A stretch of DNA of 36,131 bases, taken from assembly GCA_013002345.1 (NCBI GenBank), contig JABDKH010000030.1, positions 1 to 36,131 of the forward strand. Reading direction: 5' to 3'. Numbering within the stretch: the first letter of the stretch is position 1; the number at the start of each line of letters is the position of its first letter. This DNA is from Rhodothermales bacterium. GTDB taxonomy: Bacteria; Bacteroidota; Rhodothermia; Rhodothermales; JABDKH01. Both the position numbers and the translations under genes were made by a program. Shown here piece after piece: positions 26,234-34,237 of the stretch. Below the pieces are notes generated by a model that did no database searches, was not told where the DNA came from, and saw nothing but the letters and a program-made list of their open reading frames with translations.

Positions 26234-27355
26234 ATGACGAATCAGCAGGCGGCCGTTCGGTCGCGCCAGGAGCGCCTCGAGAAAGCACTCGACCAGTATG
26301 GCTTTTCAGCAGTCGCCATCAACGCGGGCCCAACGCTCACCTATCTCACGGGATTACATTTTCACCTGTCCGAGCGGCCGGTCGTTGCCGTGTTCGCACC
26401 GGGCAAGCCCGTCTGCCTCGCCCTGCCGGAGCTGGAAATGACGAAGGCGTCCCAGCCCGGTTTTGATCTCTCGCCTTTTGCGTATGGTGAGAACCCGGCG
26501 CAGTGGCACAAGGCTTTTGATGACGCATTCGAGGCTGCCGGCGCCGTGTCTGGACGGATCGGCGTCGAGCCGCGCGCCTTGCGGGTGCTCGAGCTCCGAT
26601 TCATAGAAGGCGCTGCGTCCGGAGTGTCGCTCGAGTCGGCCGAAGAGTGCGTGGCGTCACTCCGCATTCAGAAGGACACCGCAGAACTCGATATGATGAA
26701 GGAGGCAGTCGGAATGGCCGAGGCATCGGTTCAGGCCACGGTCAAGGCGGTGGGTCCGGGTGCGACGGAAAAAGAGATCGCGTCCGAGCTGGTCATCCAG
26801 TTGCTCCGAAACGGGAGCGGATCGGCATTGCCATTCGACCCGATCGTCGCTGCGGGGCCGAACAGTGCGAATCCACATGCCGTACCTACAGATCGAAAGC
26901 TACAGGCCGGCGAGATTCTCCTGATCGACTGGGGTGCAAACAATGGTGGTTACTTCTCCGACCTGACGCGCGTGTTTTCCTATGGCGAACCGTCGAAGGA
27001 GTCGATCGACATCGCGCGAATCACCGCTGAGGCGAACGCCGCGGGACGTGCGGCAGCGGGCCCCGGCGTGACCGCCGGCTCGGTTGATCGCGCCACACGT
27101 GCGGTCATCGAAAAAAGTGGATACGGAGAATACTTCACCCACCGTACAGGTCACGGCCTCGGGATGGAAGTGCACGAAGAGCCGTATATCCGCGGCGACA
27201 ACGAGCAGATTCTCGAACCCGGAATGACGTTTACCATCGAGCCCGGAATCTACCTCGTCGACAAGGCGGGTACGCGCGTCGAAGACGACATGGTGATCAC
27301 CGAGACGGGTGCCGATTCGCTCAGTTCGATCGAACGCGGACTCGTCATCCTCTAG
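26234..27355 (+). CDS. M24 family Xaa-Pro peptidase
   Basis: This encodes a 373-residue cytoplasmic metallopeptidase that removes the residue before proline, as dipeptidase or aminopeptidase. The N-terminal creatinase-like domain spans about 10-145. The pita-bread domain keeps all five metal ligands: D232 in IDWG, D243 in SDLTR, H307 in HRTGHGLG, E336 in TIEPGIY and E350 in RVEDDM. A short GGAG-like site precedes the ATG. It lies 22 bases before the DUF819 membrane protein, an arrangement that suggests uptake and intracellular breakdown of peptides. Whether it prefers di- or longer peptides cannot be told by eye. Confidence 0.93.
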   Translation: MTNQQAAVRSRQERLEKALDQYGFSAVAINAGPTLTYLTGLHFHLSERPVVAVFAPGKPVCLALPELEMTKASQPGFDLSPFAYGENPAQWHKAFDDAFEAAGAVSGRIGVEPRALRVLELRFIEGAASGVSLESAEECVASLRIQKDTAELDMMKEAVGMAEASVQATVKAVGPGATEKEIASELVIQLLRNGSGSALPFDPIVAAGPNSANPHAVPTDRKLQAGEILLIDWGANNGGYFSDLTRVFSYGEPSKESIDIARITAEANAAGRAAAGPGVTAGSVDRATRAVIEKSGYGEYFTHRTGHGLGMEVHEEPYIRGDNEQILEPGMTFTIEPGIYLVDKAGTRVEDDMVITETGADSLSSIERGLVIL

Positions 27356-27377
27356 TAGCCCAGCCGGACCCTGACCT

Positions 27378-28580
27378 ATGCCATTCTCTCCCGGCGATCC
27401 GCTGATAACGGATCCCACGTCGATCTTTGCTCTGCTGGCGGGCATCCTGGCAGCCGTATTCTGGCTAAGCGGACTGGATCAATTCCGGCGCCTGTTCGAT
27501 GTCCTGCCACCGGTCATCTGGGCCTACTTCGTGCCGATGATCGCGACCACCATCGGTATCCTGCCGGATGCCAGTCCCGCGTATTCGTGGATCTCCCGCT
27601 ATCTCCTTCCGCTATCGCTGTTTCTGTTGATGGTGACCATCGACCTGCCAGCGGTGCTCCACCTCGGCAAGCTTGCAATCATCATGATGCTGGCGGGCAC
27701 GGTGGGTATCGTGATCGGTGGCCCGATCGCGTTCCTGGTATTTGGACAGTTTCTGCCCGTTGACGCCTGGAAAGGCCTCGCAGCCCTCTCGGGCAGCTGG
27801 ATAGGTGGTACGGCCAACATGGTGGCCATTCAAAAGAGCGTCGGTGCGGCCGACGCCGCCCTCGGTCCGATCATCGTGGTCGACACGGTGGTGGGATACG
27901 GATGGATGGGCATTCTGCTCTTCCTGGGCTCGTTCCAGAAGCGCTTCGACGCGTGGATCGGCGCCGATACCTCCGCTCTTGAAGAAGCGAATCAGCATCT
28001 TCAGGAAATCGAGGTGAAGCGAAAGCCAATCATGATGTCGCACCTCGGGATGATTCTTGGTCTTGGTTTTGTAGCCACTGTGATTTCCATCTCGATCGGT
28101 CAGATGCTACCGGATCTCGGCGAACCGTCGGTCATCTCGAAGACGACCTGGGCGGTCCTCGTGGTGGTCACGCTGGGACTCGTCCTGTCGTTTACGCCCA
28201 TCCGCCGGCTGGAGGTGTACGGTGCCTCGAAGGTGGGCTACATAGCGCTTTATCTGCTGATGGCCTCCATCGGGGCCCGTGCGAATCTTGCGGCCGTACT
28301 CGATGCGCCGCTGTATTTGCTGACCGGACTGGTCTGGATCTCGATACATGTCGCGATTCTGCTCGCCGCGGCTCGCATCTTTCGCGCCCCGCTCTTTCTG
28401 GTGGCAACGGGTAGCATGGCCAACGTCGGCGGTGCCGCAAGCGCGCCGGTCGTGGCCGGGGCCTACATGCCGTCGATGGCACCGGTCGGGCTGCTCATGG
28501 GCGTGTCAGGGTACATCCTCGGCATCTATGCAGCACTCGGGTGTGCATGGATCCTGGGGCAGCTCTCGCTGCTGCTCTAG
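27378..28580 (+). CDS. DUF819 family integral membrane protein
   Basis: This encodes a 400-residue inner-membrane protein with about 10-12 hydrophobic segments and no signal peptide. It has the DUF819 (YjcL-like) landmarks: PLSLFLLMVTIDLPAVL, the conserved SWIGGTANMVAIQ (about 138-150), PIIVVDTVVGYGWMG, and a second half with MASIGARANL and ATGSMANVGGAASAPVVAGAY. The two glycine-rich motifs occupy equivalent places in the halves, as in transporters with an internal repeat. The family is predicted to be a transporter with no proven substrate. It is in a probable operon with the M24 peptidase, so a peptide or amino acid substrate is an attractive inference. Confidence 0.88.
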   Translation: MPFSPGDPLITDPTSIFALLAGILAAVFWLSGLDQFRRLFDVLPPVIWAYFVPMIATTIGILPDASPAYSWISRYLLPLSLFLLMVTIDLPAVLHLGKLAIIMMLAGTVGIVIGGPIAFLVFGQFLPVDAWKGLAALSGSWIGGTANMVAIQKSVGAADAALGPIIVVDTVVGYGWMGILLFLGSFQKRFDAWIGADTSALEEANQHLQEIEVKRKPIMMSHLGMILGLGFVATVISISIGQMLPDLGEPSVISKTTWAVLVVVTLGLVLSFTPIRRLEVYGASKVGYIALYLLMASIGARANLAAVLDAPLYLLTGLVWISIHVAILLAAARIFRAPLFLVATGSMANVGGAASAPVVAGAYMPSMAPVGLLMGVSGYILGIYAALGCAWILGQLSLLL

Positions 28581-28593
28581 GCTACAAATGCAA

Positions 28594-28621
28594 GAGCCCG
28601 ACCGCTGCTACAGCCGGGCTC
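28594..28621. terminator. Hairpin between two convergent genes
   Basis: GAGCCCG (28594-28600) and CGGGCTC (28615-28621) pair perfectly around a 14-base loop. It lies 14 bases after the DUF819 stop and about 33 bases before the end of the opposite gene, so it may serve both. No clear T-run follows. It is one of several GCCCG/CGGGC hairpins in the window. Confidence 0.6.
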
Positions 28622-28654
28622 CGCACATTCTTCAGACGATAAGACGTGCGTCCC

Positions 28655-30766
28655 TTAACGCAGGAGCGTCATAGACCGGGTCTCGGACCCTCCAACGGCT
28701 TCGACGCGGTAAACGTAGATACCACTACTGACGGCCCGACCGTTCTCGTCCGCACCATCCCACACAACCGTGTAGCGACCGGCGGCATGATCTCGCTCCA
28801 CCAGCGTCCGCACCTGACGACCGAGCAGATCGAAGATCAGCAGTCTCACGTTTCCGCCGGCAGGCACTTCGTAATTGATACTCGTCTCCGGATTGAACGG
28901 ATTCGGATAGTTCTGATCGAGTCGGAGCGTCGACGGCAAGTCTTTGTCGTCCTCGATCCCTACGACCAGACCGGTCCCGGCATTAATCAGGATGAAATCC
29001 GACGCCGTCGAGGACAAATAGCTGAACTCCCAGATCGTCGTCAGAGGATTATTGGAGTCCAACTCCTGCGCAAGCACGACTTCCACGAAGGCGTCAGGAT
29101 TAGCATCCCGAAACCCACCGCTCTCCGCTTCTGCCGCGGCCGTGGCCTGAGGACTGTCGATCCAGCCGTCCGGAATGGCCTGCGTTGAGCGAAGGTCCGT
29201 GAGGCTCCCAAAGCCCTGCTCAAGTATGACGCCTTCCTGCACATCAATGGAGTACACGGTGTTGGCAGGAGATCGATACGTGTAGGTCCAGTAGGCCGAG
29301 ACCCCGGACTTGTGCAACCCGAAGTTGCTACTCTCGACCATCACGAGGAACCCACCGGGAAAGTTCGTTGCAACCGCCGCATCTGCTACATCGAGGTTTG
29401 CGCGCGCGGCCGTGTAGTAGGCCAGAGCAGGATCGACCTCTCCCGTAACCGCGTGGATGATGACGTTCAGAAAGCCGAAGAATGGAGGCTCGTTTAGGAA
29501 AGCGTTGTAATTGACAATCCAGAGAGGAGTTGGCGTAACCAATGCCGCGGCTGCCGAACTCGCGGAAAGCCCCATTCCGACCGGATATGACAGGTCGAAG
29601 ATACCGGCTGAGCGCCACCGCTGCGTGTCCTCTTTTTTGCCCGAGCCAAAGGAATCCGTCACGCTCGCCGCGAACCCGAACACTTCGGCATCCGGAAACT
29701 GCGACAGGAAGTCCGACCCGCCGTTGTCGTTGGCAATTCCGCCAACAACATCGGAGTCAAGAAAGTCCTCTGGAAGGGGTTCGGTCATGTCCGTTCCACC
29801 GCCGAAGTCCTGGTACGGCGACACGCCAAACTGATCTCCCAGCGCAAACAGCACAAAGTTAGCAAGATTCGACGGACTGTAGTAGACGTACAGCCACTGT
29901 GGTGACAATCCTCCCGGCCCGAACTGCCCGTTCACCATGACGAGCTCGGCGTCGGATTCGATCGACGCGGCAATGGGCGTCGCACGGGGAAGATTACTTC
30001 TTGCGCTAACCGGGGTGGGTACCTTGATCGAAAAATCGATCCCGGATATCCCGCCGCCTCCCGACACCTCTACCGCATCAAGCAGACCGTTACCGTCCGA
30101 ATCATACAGGCCAAACGTATCTCCGCTCTCCGGCTCGATCAGCCCGTCCCCGGTGACATCTGCCGCACTCGCGACCTGATAAAAACCATCCGGCACATAG
30201 TTGACGGTGTATTGGCCCGACGAATTCGTAACGGTGGCTCCGAACAGGCCGCTGTCTTCTCCAAAGATGCCATTCAGTGGGTCATCCGGAAAGATCGCAA
30301 CGAGCGCGCCAGCAGCGGTCTTGCCGGAACTGGCATCGGTGACCGTACCCGAAATCGAACCGGTCGGCATGCTCGAACCCGTTGTGAAATTCACTACAAA
30401 CGGTTGGCTCAAGATGTCGCCGGCCTGACTCTTGGCGCCCGTGAGTAAAACCAGGTAGCGCGTGTCGGGCTCGAGTTGGACCTGAGCGAAGAAGGTCGTG
30501 AAGTCAGGGCTCACTCCGGCCAGGGTCGGCTCCGGTATCTCCGGATTGGTCTCAAAGGCCAGATAGAAGTCCTCGTCGTCATCAAAACGAGCTGTCGTGT
30601 CGATCGGAGCTGAAAACTCAATCTGCAGGATAACCGACGTTGAGACGTTGACCATCCCGTCGGCGGGAGAAGAAGAAACAACGGTCAACTGCGCCTGGAC
30701 GTCGGCCGTCGCGAACAGCAGCAGCACCGTGGAGAGAATGGAAACACGCAGTATCGAACTAGTCAT
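28655..30766 (-). CDS. T9SS-secreted protein with Ig-like, SdrD-like and duplicated domains
   Basis: This encodes a 703-residue exported protein. Residues 1-26 are a signal peptide ending VQAQ. Residues ~27-130 form an SbsA-type Ig-like domain (SSSPADGMVNVSTSVILQI). Residues ~136-250 form a carboxypeptidase-regulatory or SdrD-like domain with calcium-type loops DVTGDGLIEPESGD and DSDGNGLLDAVE. Residues ~272-603 contain two related units, each with WxYxYxSPxN, an acidic helix, and W(I/E)xxYxx...TG. Residues ~615-703 are a type IX sorting domain: NYPNPFNPETSI, IFDLLGRQVRTL, SSGIYVYRVEA. A GGAGG ribosome site is 7 bases before the ATG. It likely ends on the cell surface or outside. Function is unknown. 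It is 118 bases downstream of pepF. Confidence 0.9.
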   Translation of the reverse strand: MTSSILRVSILSTVLLLFATADVQAQLTVVSSSPADGMVNVSTSVILQIEFSAPIDTTARFDDDEDFYLAFETNPEIPEPTLAGVSPDFTTFFAQVQLEPDTRYLVLLTGAKSQAGDILSQPFVVNFTTGSSMPTGSISGTVTDASSGKTAAGALVAIFPDDPLNGIFGEDSGLFGATVTNSSGQYTVNYVPDGFYQVASAADVTGDGLIEPESGDTFGLYDSDGNGLLDAVEVSGGGGISGIDFSIKVPTPVSARSNLPRATPIAASIESDAELVMVNGQFGPGGLSPQWLYVYYSPSNLANFVLFALGDQFGVSPYQDFGGGTDMTEPLPEDFLDSDVVGGIANDNGGSDFLSQFPDAEVFGFAASVTDSFGSGKKEDTQRWRSAGIFDLSYPVGMGLSASSAAAALVTPTPLWIVNYNAFLNEPPFFGFLNVIIHAVTGEVDPALAYYTAARANLDVADAAVATNFPGGFLVMVESSNFGLHKSGVSAYWTYTYRSPANTVYSIDVQEGVILEQGFGSLTDLRSTQAIPDGWIDSPQATAAAEAESGGFRDANPDAFVEVVLAQELDSNNPLTTIWEFSYLSSTASDFILINAGTGLVVGIEDDKDLPSTLRLDQNYPNPFNPETSINYEVPAGGNVRLLIFDLLGRQVRTLVERDHAAGRYTVVWDGADENGRAVSSGIYVYRVEAVGGSETRSMTLLR

Positions 30767-30773
30767 AACACAA

Positions 30774-30827
30774 CCTCCGCGGAAGAAAAGGACCGGGGGC
30801 TACCGTTTGGCGCCCGAGAACCGGAGG
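30774..30827 (-). promoter_or_regulatory. Structured leader that could mask the ribosome site
   Basis: Upstream of the T9SS cargo gene the Shine-Dalgarno region (reverse-strand CGGAGG, 30774-30779) is exactly complementary to CCTCCG 43 bases before it (30822-30827). The sequence between has its own nested hairpin: GCCC/GGGC (30797-30800 with 30812-30815) and CCGG/CCGG (30793-30796 with 30821-30824). The upstream CCGG overlaps the anti-Shine-Dalgarno arm, so the two folds exclude each other. This is seen directly; regulation is inferred. Confidence 0.35.
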
Positions 30828-30884
30828 CCGACGCGATGTGGGAAATCGGTCAGCATCCTTCGGAATGTAGTAATCGGAATCCTT

Positions 30885-32669
30885 CTATGCAGTAGCCGCA
30901 GCCAGTTTTTCTGCCTCTCCAATCAACTCGTCAATAGCCGTCAGACCCTGCTTCCAAAAGTCGAGGTCCGTCAGATCTACGCCCAGCCGGCCGACCAGGA
31001 TGTGAGGCCAGTCGGATCCACCAGCACGCAGCAGGTCGACATACTTGTCGGGAAATGTGTCTCCGTGCTTCAGAAACTCCTTGTAGAGCGCCAGCACCAG
31101 CAGCTCCCCAAACGCATAGGCATACACGTAGCCAGGCGTATGCAGAAAATGAGGGATGTAGCTCCACCAGTATCGATAGTGATCGCCGAGTGTGACGCTG
31201 CCGCGAAACATCTCCTTCTGCGTCTGTAGCCAGAGCTCGCAGAACCTGTCGGTCGTGAGCTCCCCCGCAGACCTCCGCTCCGTATGAACGGCATGCTCAT
31301 AACGATTCATCGCAACCTGGCGGAAGACGGTCGCCACCGTATCGTCAATCTTTCCGACCAGCATCGCCAGACGGTTTCGCGGATCACTCTCCGATTCCAT
31401 GAGTCGCTGAAAAACAATCATCTCTCCGAACACGGACGCCGTTTCGGCAGTCGTAAGCGGAGTGTCGGCCTGCAGCACGCCTTGCCCGCGCGACAGATAC
31501 TGATGCACGCCGTGGCCCAATTCATGAGCGAGCGTCTGCACATCCCGAATCCGACCGGTGAAATTCATCATGATGTACGGATGAGCGCTCGGCACCGCTC
31601 CGTGACTGAACGCTCCGCCTCGCTTGCCCTCGGAAACCGGAGCGTCAATCCATGATTCATCGAAGAAACGCGTTGCGATCTCTCCCACCTGCGGGTGAAA
31701 GCCCGAATAGGCGTCGAGCACCACTTCACGAGCCTCCGTCCATTTGTACCGCCGATCCGACTCGCCCACCGGCGCGTAACGATCGTAGTCAAACATCTCG
31801 TCGAGCCCTAGCAGCTTCCGCTTCAGGCCATAGAACCGCTCTACAAGATCGTAGCGAGATGTCACGGCCTCTACCAGCGCTTCGACCGTGTCGTCCGGCA
31901 CCTCGTTATCCAGATTGCGACTCGCAAGCCAGTGAGGATACCCCCGAACCCGATCCTTAATGTTCTTGTCTGCCAGGAGCGTATTCGAGATGAACGTAAG
32001 CGTCCGAATCTCCGTCTTTAGCCCGTCCGTCAGCGACATCGCCGCCATCCGTCTGACCGCCCTGTCCTTCTGGTGCAGCTTCGACAGAACCTCCTGCTCG
32101 GAGATGCTCTTGCCGTCGAAGTCGAACCGCAATGCCGACAGACTCTCGTCGAAGTATCGATTCCAGGCGCTGCGCCCCGAGATATCGAGGTCCGCGAGTA
32201 TCTTCTCTTCCGCTTCGCTCAGCATGTAGTCCTTCCGACGGAGCAAAAGCTCGAGATAATGGCGATACGCTCGTAATGACTCCTGCTCCAGCAGTGCCTT
32301 CGACCGCGCCTCTTCCGTCCGTGCCCACTCCAGGTCGAAGAAGATCAACGCCTGGCTCGTCGCGGTGTATTCCTCCTTGACCTTCTGTAATAGCGCTCCG
32401 CGCGATTGGTCGTTTGTATCCGTCACCCAGTGCAGATACGCATACGTGTATGCCCGACCAAGCGGGTCTATGACGGCCTCCAATTCTTCGAGACTACGCG
32501 CGAGCTGCGACGCGTCCAACGTGTCCACTTTGCCGTAGTATCTCTCACGAAAGACGCCCGCAGCCAATGAGGCCGACGCCATGTCCTGCTCCAGAGCCGC
32601 GCGTGATGGATAAAGATCTTCCAGATTCCAGCGGGCTTTTTCGGCACCGGTTGCAGGTTCGTCAGCCAT
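30885..32669 (-). CDS. pepF: Oligoendopeptidase F (M3 family)
   Basis: This encodes a 594-residue cytoplasmic zinc peptidase that cleaves short peptides. The active site HELGHGVH is at 382-389 (H382, E383, H386) with E409 in TTAETASVFGEM as third ligand. Other M3B marks are NLEDLYPS near the start, FSHGAVPSAHPYIMMNFTG before the zinc site, and HFLHTPGYVYAYAFGELL near the end, where the paired histidine and tyrosines bind substrate. There is no signal peptide. The length matches the family. It likely finishes breakdown of imported peptides, next to other peptidase genes in this half of the window. Confidence 0.95.
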   Translation of the reverse strand: MADEPATGAEKARWNLEDLYPSRAALEQDMASASLAAGVFRERYYGKVDTLDASQLARSLEELEAVIDPLGRAYTYAYLHWVTDTNDQSRGALLQKVKEEYTATSQALIFFDLEWARTEEARSKALLEQESLRAYRHYLELLLRRKDYMLSEAEEKILADLDISGRSAWNRYFDESLSALRFDFDGKSISEQEVLSKLHQKDRAVRRMAAMSLTDGLKTEIRTLTFISNTLLADKNIKDRVRGYPHWLASRNLDNEVPDDTVEALVEAVTSRYDLVERFYGLKRKLLGLDEMFDYDRYAPVGESDRRYKWTEAREVVLDAYSGFHPQVGEIATRFFDESWIDAPVSEGKRGGAFSHGAVPSAHPYIMMNFTGRIRDVQTLAHELGHGVHQYLSRGQGVLQADTPLTTAETASVFGEMIVFQRLMESESDPRNRLAMLVGKIDDTVATVFRQVAMNRYEHAVHTERRSAGELTTDRFCELWLQTQKEMFRGSVTLGDHYRYWWSYIPHFLHTPGYVYAYAFGELLVLALYKEFLKHGDTFPDKYVDLLRAGGSDWPHILVGRLGVDLTDLDFWKQGLTAIDELIGEAEKLAAATA

Positions 32670-32836
32670 ATCCGATCGTCCGTGCTAATGAAGATTGATT
32701 CTTGAGACTCGACACTCGCCCCTGTCAATATCGGGCTTACTGAAACCCGACGTGCGACCTTTCGGTTCTAGGCTCCGAACTCCGACAGCCGAACACCGAA
32801 TATCGCTTAACCTGACGAACCCACGAGACGCAAAGA

Positions 32837-33208
32837 TTGATCTGGGGATCCCGCCGCACCACGTTCGAAGACCTCTCAACGGAGGCTGCCCTTGACGCGC
32901 TCATTCAGGCGTCGATGTCGGAGCCGATCGTGTTGTTCAAACACAGTCAGATGTGCGGCGCGAGCTATCGGGCACAGCGGGAGATGGAGGAATATGGTCG
33001 GGAGGCATCGCCGCGCGTCAATCGGCTGGTGGTTCAGCGAGCCCGTGCCCTGTCCGAAAGGATCGAGGATCTCTTCGGAATCCGCCACCAGACCCCACAG
33101 GTAATCGTGCTGTTCGGTGGCGTATCCGTTTTTGACACGTCGCATCGAGGTGTGACGGCAGAGGCCGTTCGAGCGGCCATATCCAGCGTGCAACGCCACA
33201 ATGACTGA
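32837..33208 (+). CDS. ytxJ: Bacilliredoxin YtxJ/BrxC-like protein
   Basis: This encodes a 123-residue cytoplasmic thioredoxin-fold protein. It matches the YtxJ family along its whole length: PIVLFKHSQMCGAS, VVQRARALSERIEDLFGIRHQTPQ split as in the family, and VSVFDTSHRGVTAEAV. YtxJ-type proteins are linked to removal of bacillithiol from oxidised protein thiols. The active cysteine is C40. The usual CPIS motif reads CGAS here. The start is TTG at 32837; no ATG lies between it and the in-frame stop at 32813. Its last 8 bases overlap the TlpA-like gene, so the two are translated together. It is divergent from pepF. Confidence 0.82.
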   Translation: MIWGSRRTTFEDLSTEAALDALIQASMSEPIVLFKHSQMCGASYRAQREMEEYGREASPRVNRLVVQRARALSERIEDLFGIRHQTPQVIVLFGGVSVFDTSHRGVTAEAVRAAISSVQRHND

Positions 33209-33806
33209 CTCGCACCGCATCGCGTCGTGGCTGCTGATGGCGATCGGACTCGGTCTCCTTGGACCGCTCGTCGCAGGTTGCTCGGAGCAGGATCGCGCTC
33301 GTGCCGTCGATGCGCCCGACACGCGCGGTGTACCCGGCAATGTCCTGCCGAAGACGATCGGAGTTCCCAAGGTACTTGAGCTGACGACGGCACCGGCGTT
33401 CGAGCGCATCACATTACAGGGTGACACGTTTCGAACGGACGATCATCGCGGACGCGTGATACTGGTGAACTTCTGGGCGACCTGGTGCGCTCCGTGTGTT
33501 CGGGAGATTCCGGATCTCGTCGCGCTCGACTTGGAGCTTGCCGATTCCGGACTTACGATTGTCGGCGTCTCACTCGACCACCAGGGTTTTGACGTGGTCC
33601 GACCGTTCATGGAGCGGTTCAGTCCCGGGTATCCGATCGTCCTCGAGGAAGGTCTCTCGTCCGAGTTTCCGGACGTTCTTGGTTTGCCCGTCACGTTCAT
33701 TATCGATCGACATGGACGCCTCGCGGCTCGAATTGACGGGCTGGCAAAGCCCGAACCGTTGCGAAATGCGCTGAAAGTGCATCTTTCGAGCGATGGACCG
33801 TCGTAG
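33201..33806 (+). CDS. TlpA-like thiol-disulfide lipoprotein
   Basis: This encodes a 201-residue thioredoxin-like protein. A lipobox LVAG-C27 follows a hydrophobic stretch (8-26), so it is likely a lipoprotein facing the periplasm. The redox site is WATWCAPC (C96, C99), followed by VREIPDLVAL. GLTIVGVSLD and LPVTFIIDRHG, with its cis-proline, complete the TlpA/ResA fold. Such proteins reduce disulfides in periplasmic partners such as cytochrome c or metal-delivery proteins. The ATG at 33201 overlaps the end of the ytxJ-like gene by 8 bases, coupling a cytoplasmic and a periplasmic thiol protein. A hairpin lies 3 bases past the stop. Confidence 0.9.
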   Translation: MTDSHRIASWLLMAIGLGLLGPLVAGCSEQDRARAVDAPDTRGVPGNVLPKTIGVPKVLELTTAPAFERITLQGDTFRTDDHRGRVILVNFWATWCAPCVREIPDLVALDLELADSGLTIVGVSLDHQGFDVVRPFMERFSPGYPIVLEEGLSSEFPDVLGLPVTFIIDRHGRLAARIDGLAKPEPLRNALKVHLSSDGPS

Positions 33807-33808
33807 GA

Positions 33809-33830
33809 CTACACGCCTGTCAGGGTGTAG
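33809..33830 (+). terminator. Short hairpin after the TlpA-like gene
   Basis: CTACAC (33809-33814) pairs with GTGTAG (33825-33830), and inside it CCT pairs with AGG around a 3-base loop. It begins 2 bases past the stop codon. No T-run follows, so it is a weak terminator or an mRNA 3' end structure. Confidence 0.45.
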
Positions 33831-34042
33831 GCAATATCCCCACAAATGATGCACCAGCCACCCTACAAATTAGATGCCCCGATCGCCATACCATTTGGGG
33901 GCGTAAGTCTCTTAGTTCCGTCCTGGCAGCCTAACCAAAAGGTGAGTCGAGCGCAACAACGGGCTACCTCGCACAGGACTTAGAGCTCCGGCAGACATTG
34001 TCTGTCTCATTTCTACATAGTTCGTAGCATTTCTGCTGGTAA

Positions 34043-34076
34043 GAAGCCCGGTGTGCTGGTGGGGTCGCCGGGCTTC
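34043..34076 (+). terminator. Strong hairpin terminator
   Basis: GAAGCCCGG (34043-34051) and CCGGGCTTC (34068-34076) form a perfect 9-bp stem around a 16-base loop, followed by GTTCTGTCCTGT. It lies 236 bases after the TlpA-like gene, so it ends either a long 3' tail or a separate small RNA from the stretch before it. Confidence 0.6.
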
Positions 34077-34237
34077 GTTCTGTCCTGTAATTTCTAGCGT
34101 CGGAGCAGGCTTCGAGTTAGTTTCGTGCGTCGCGGCCCTGCCAATGATCCGCCGGGCGCCGACCGGAGAACTACCCTCCGTCTTTCTGCCTGCATCCGCA
34201 GCCACCATCCGTCACCCAAGCAAGAGCCATCGGCAAT

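Larger units (their letters stand above)
33807..34237. other. 431-base gene-free stretch with several hairpins
   Basis: No frame on either strand resembles a protein; a 98-residue reverse frame and a short forward frame look random. The sequence holds the hairpin at 33809-33830, a GTCCTG/CAGGAC outer stem (33920-33925 with 33974-33979) enclosing AGGT/ACCT, a CAGAC/GTCTG hairpin (33992-34004), and a strong terminator-like hairpin at 34043-34076. It is also visibly less GC-rich than its surroundings near 33840-34040. It does not match RNase P, tmRNA, SRP RNA or 6S RNA as I know them. Confidence 0.5.

Noticed and set aside
30767-30884. Possible cyclic-di-GMP (GEMM) riboswitch before the T9SS gene
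   Set aside because: A CGCCAAACGG stretch looks vaguely similar, but the GGCAAACC and GACGCAAAGCC core segments are not in place.
33912-34208. 98-codon reverse frame in the gap after the TlpA-like gene
   Set aside because: It crosses several hairpins, has no recognisable domain and no ribosome site.
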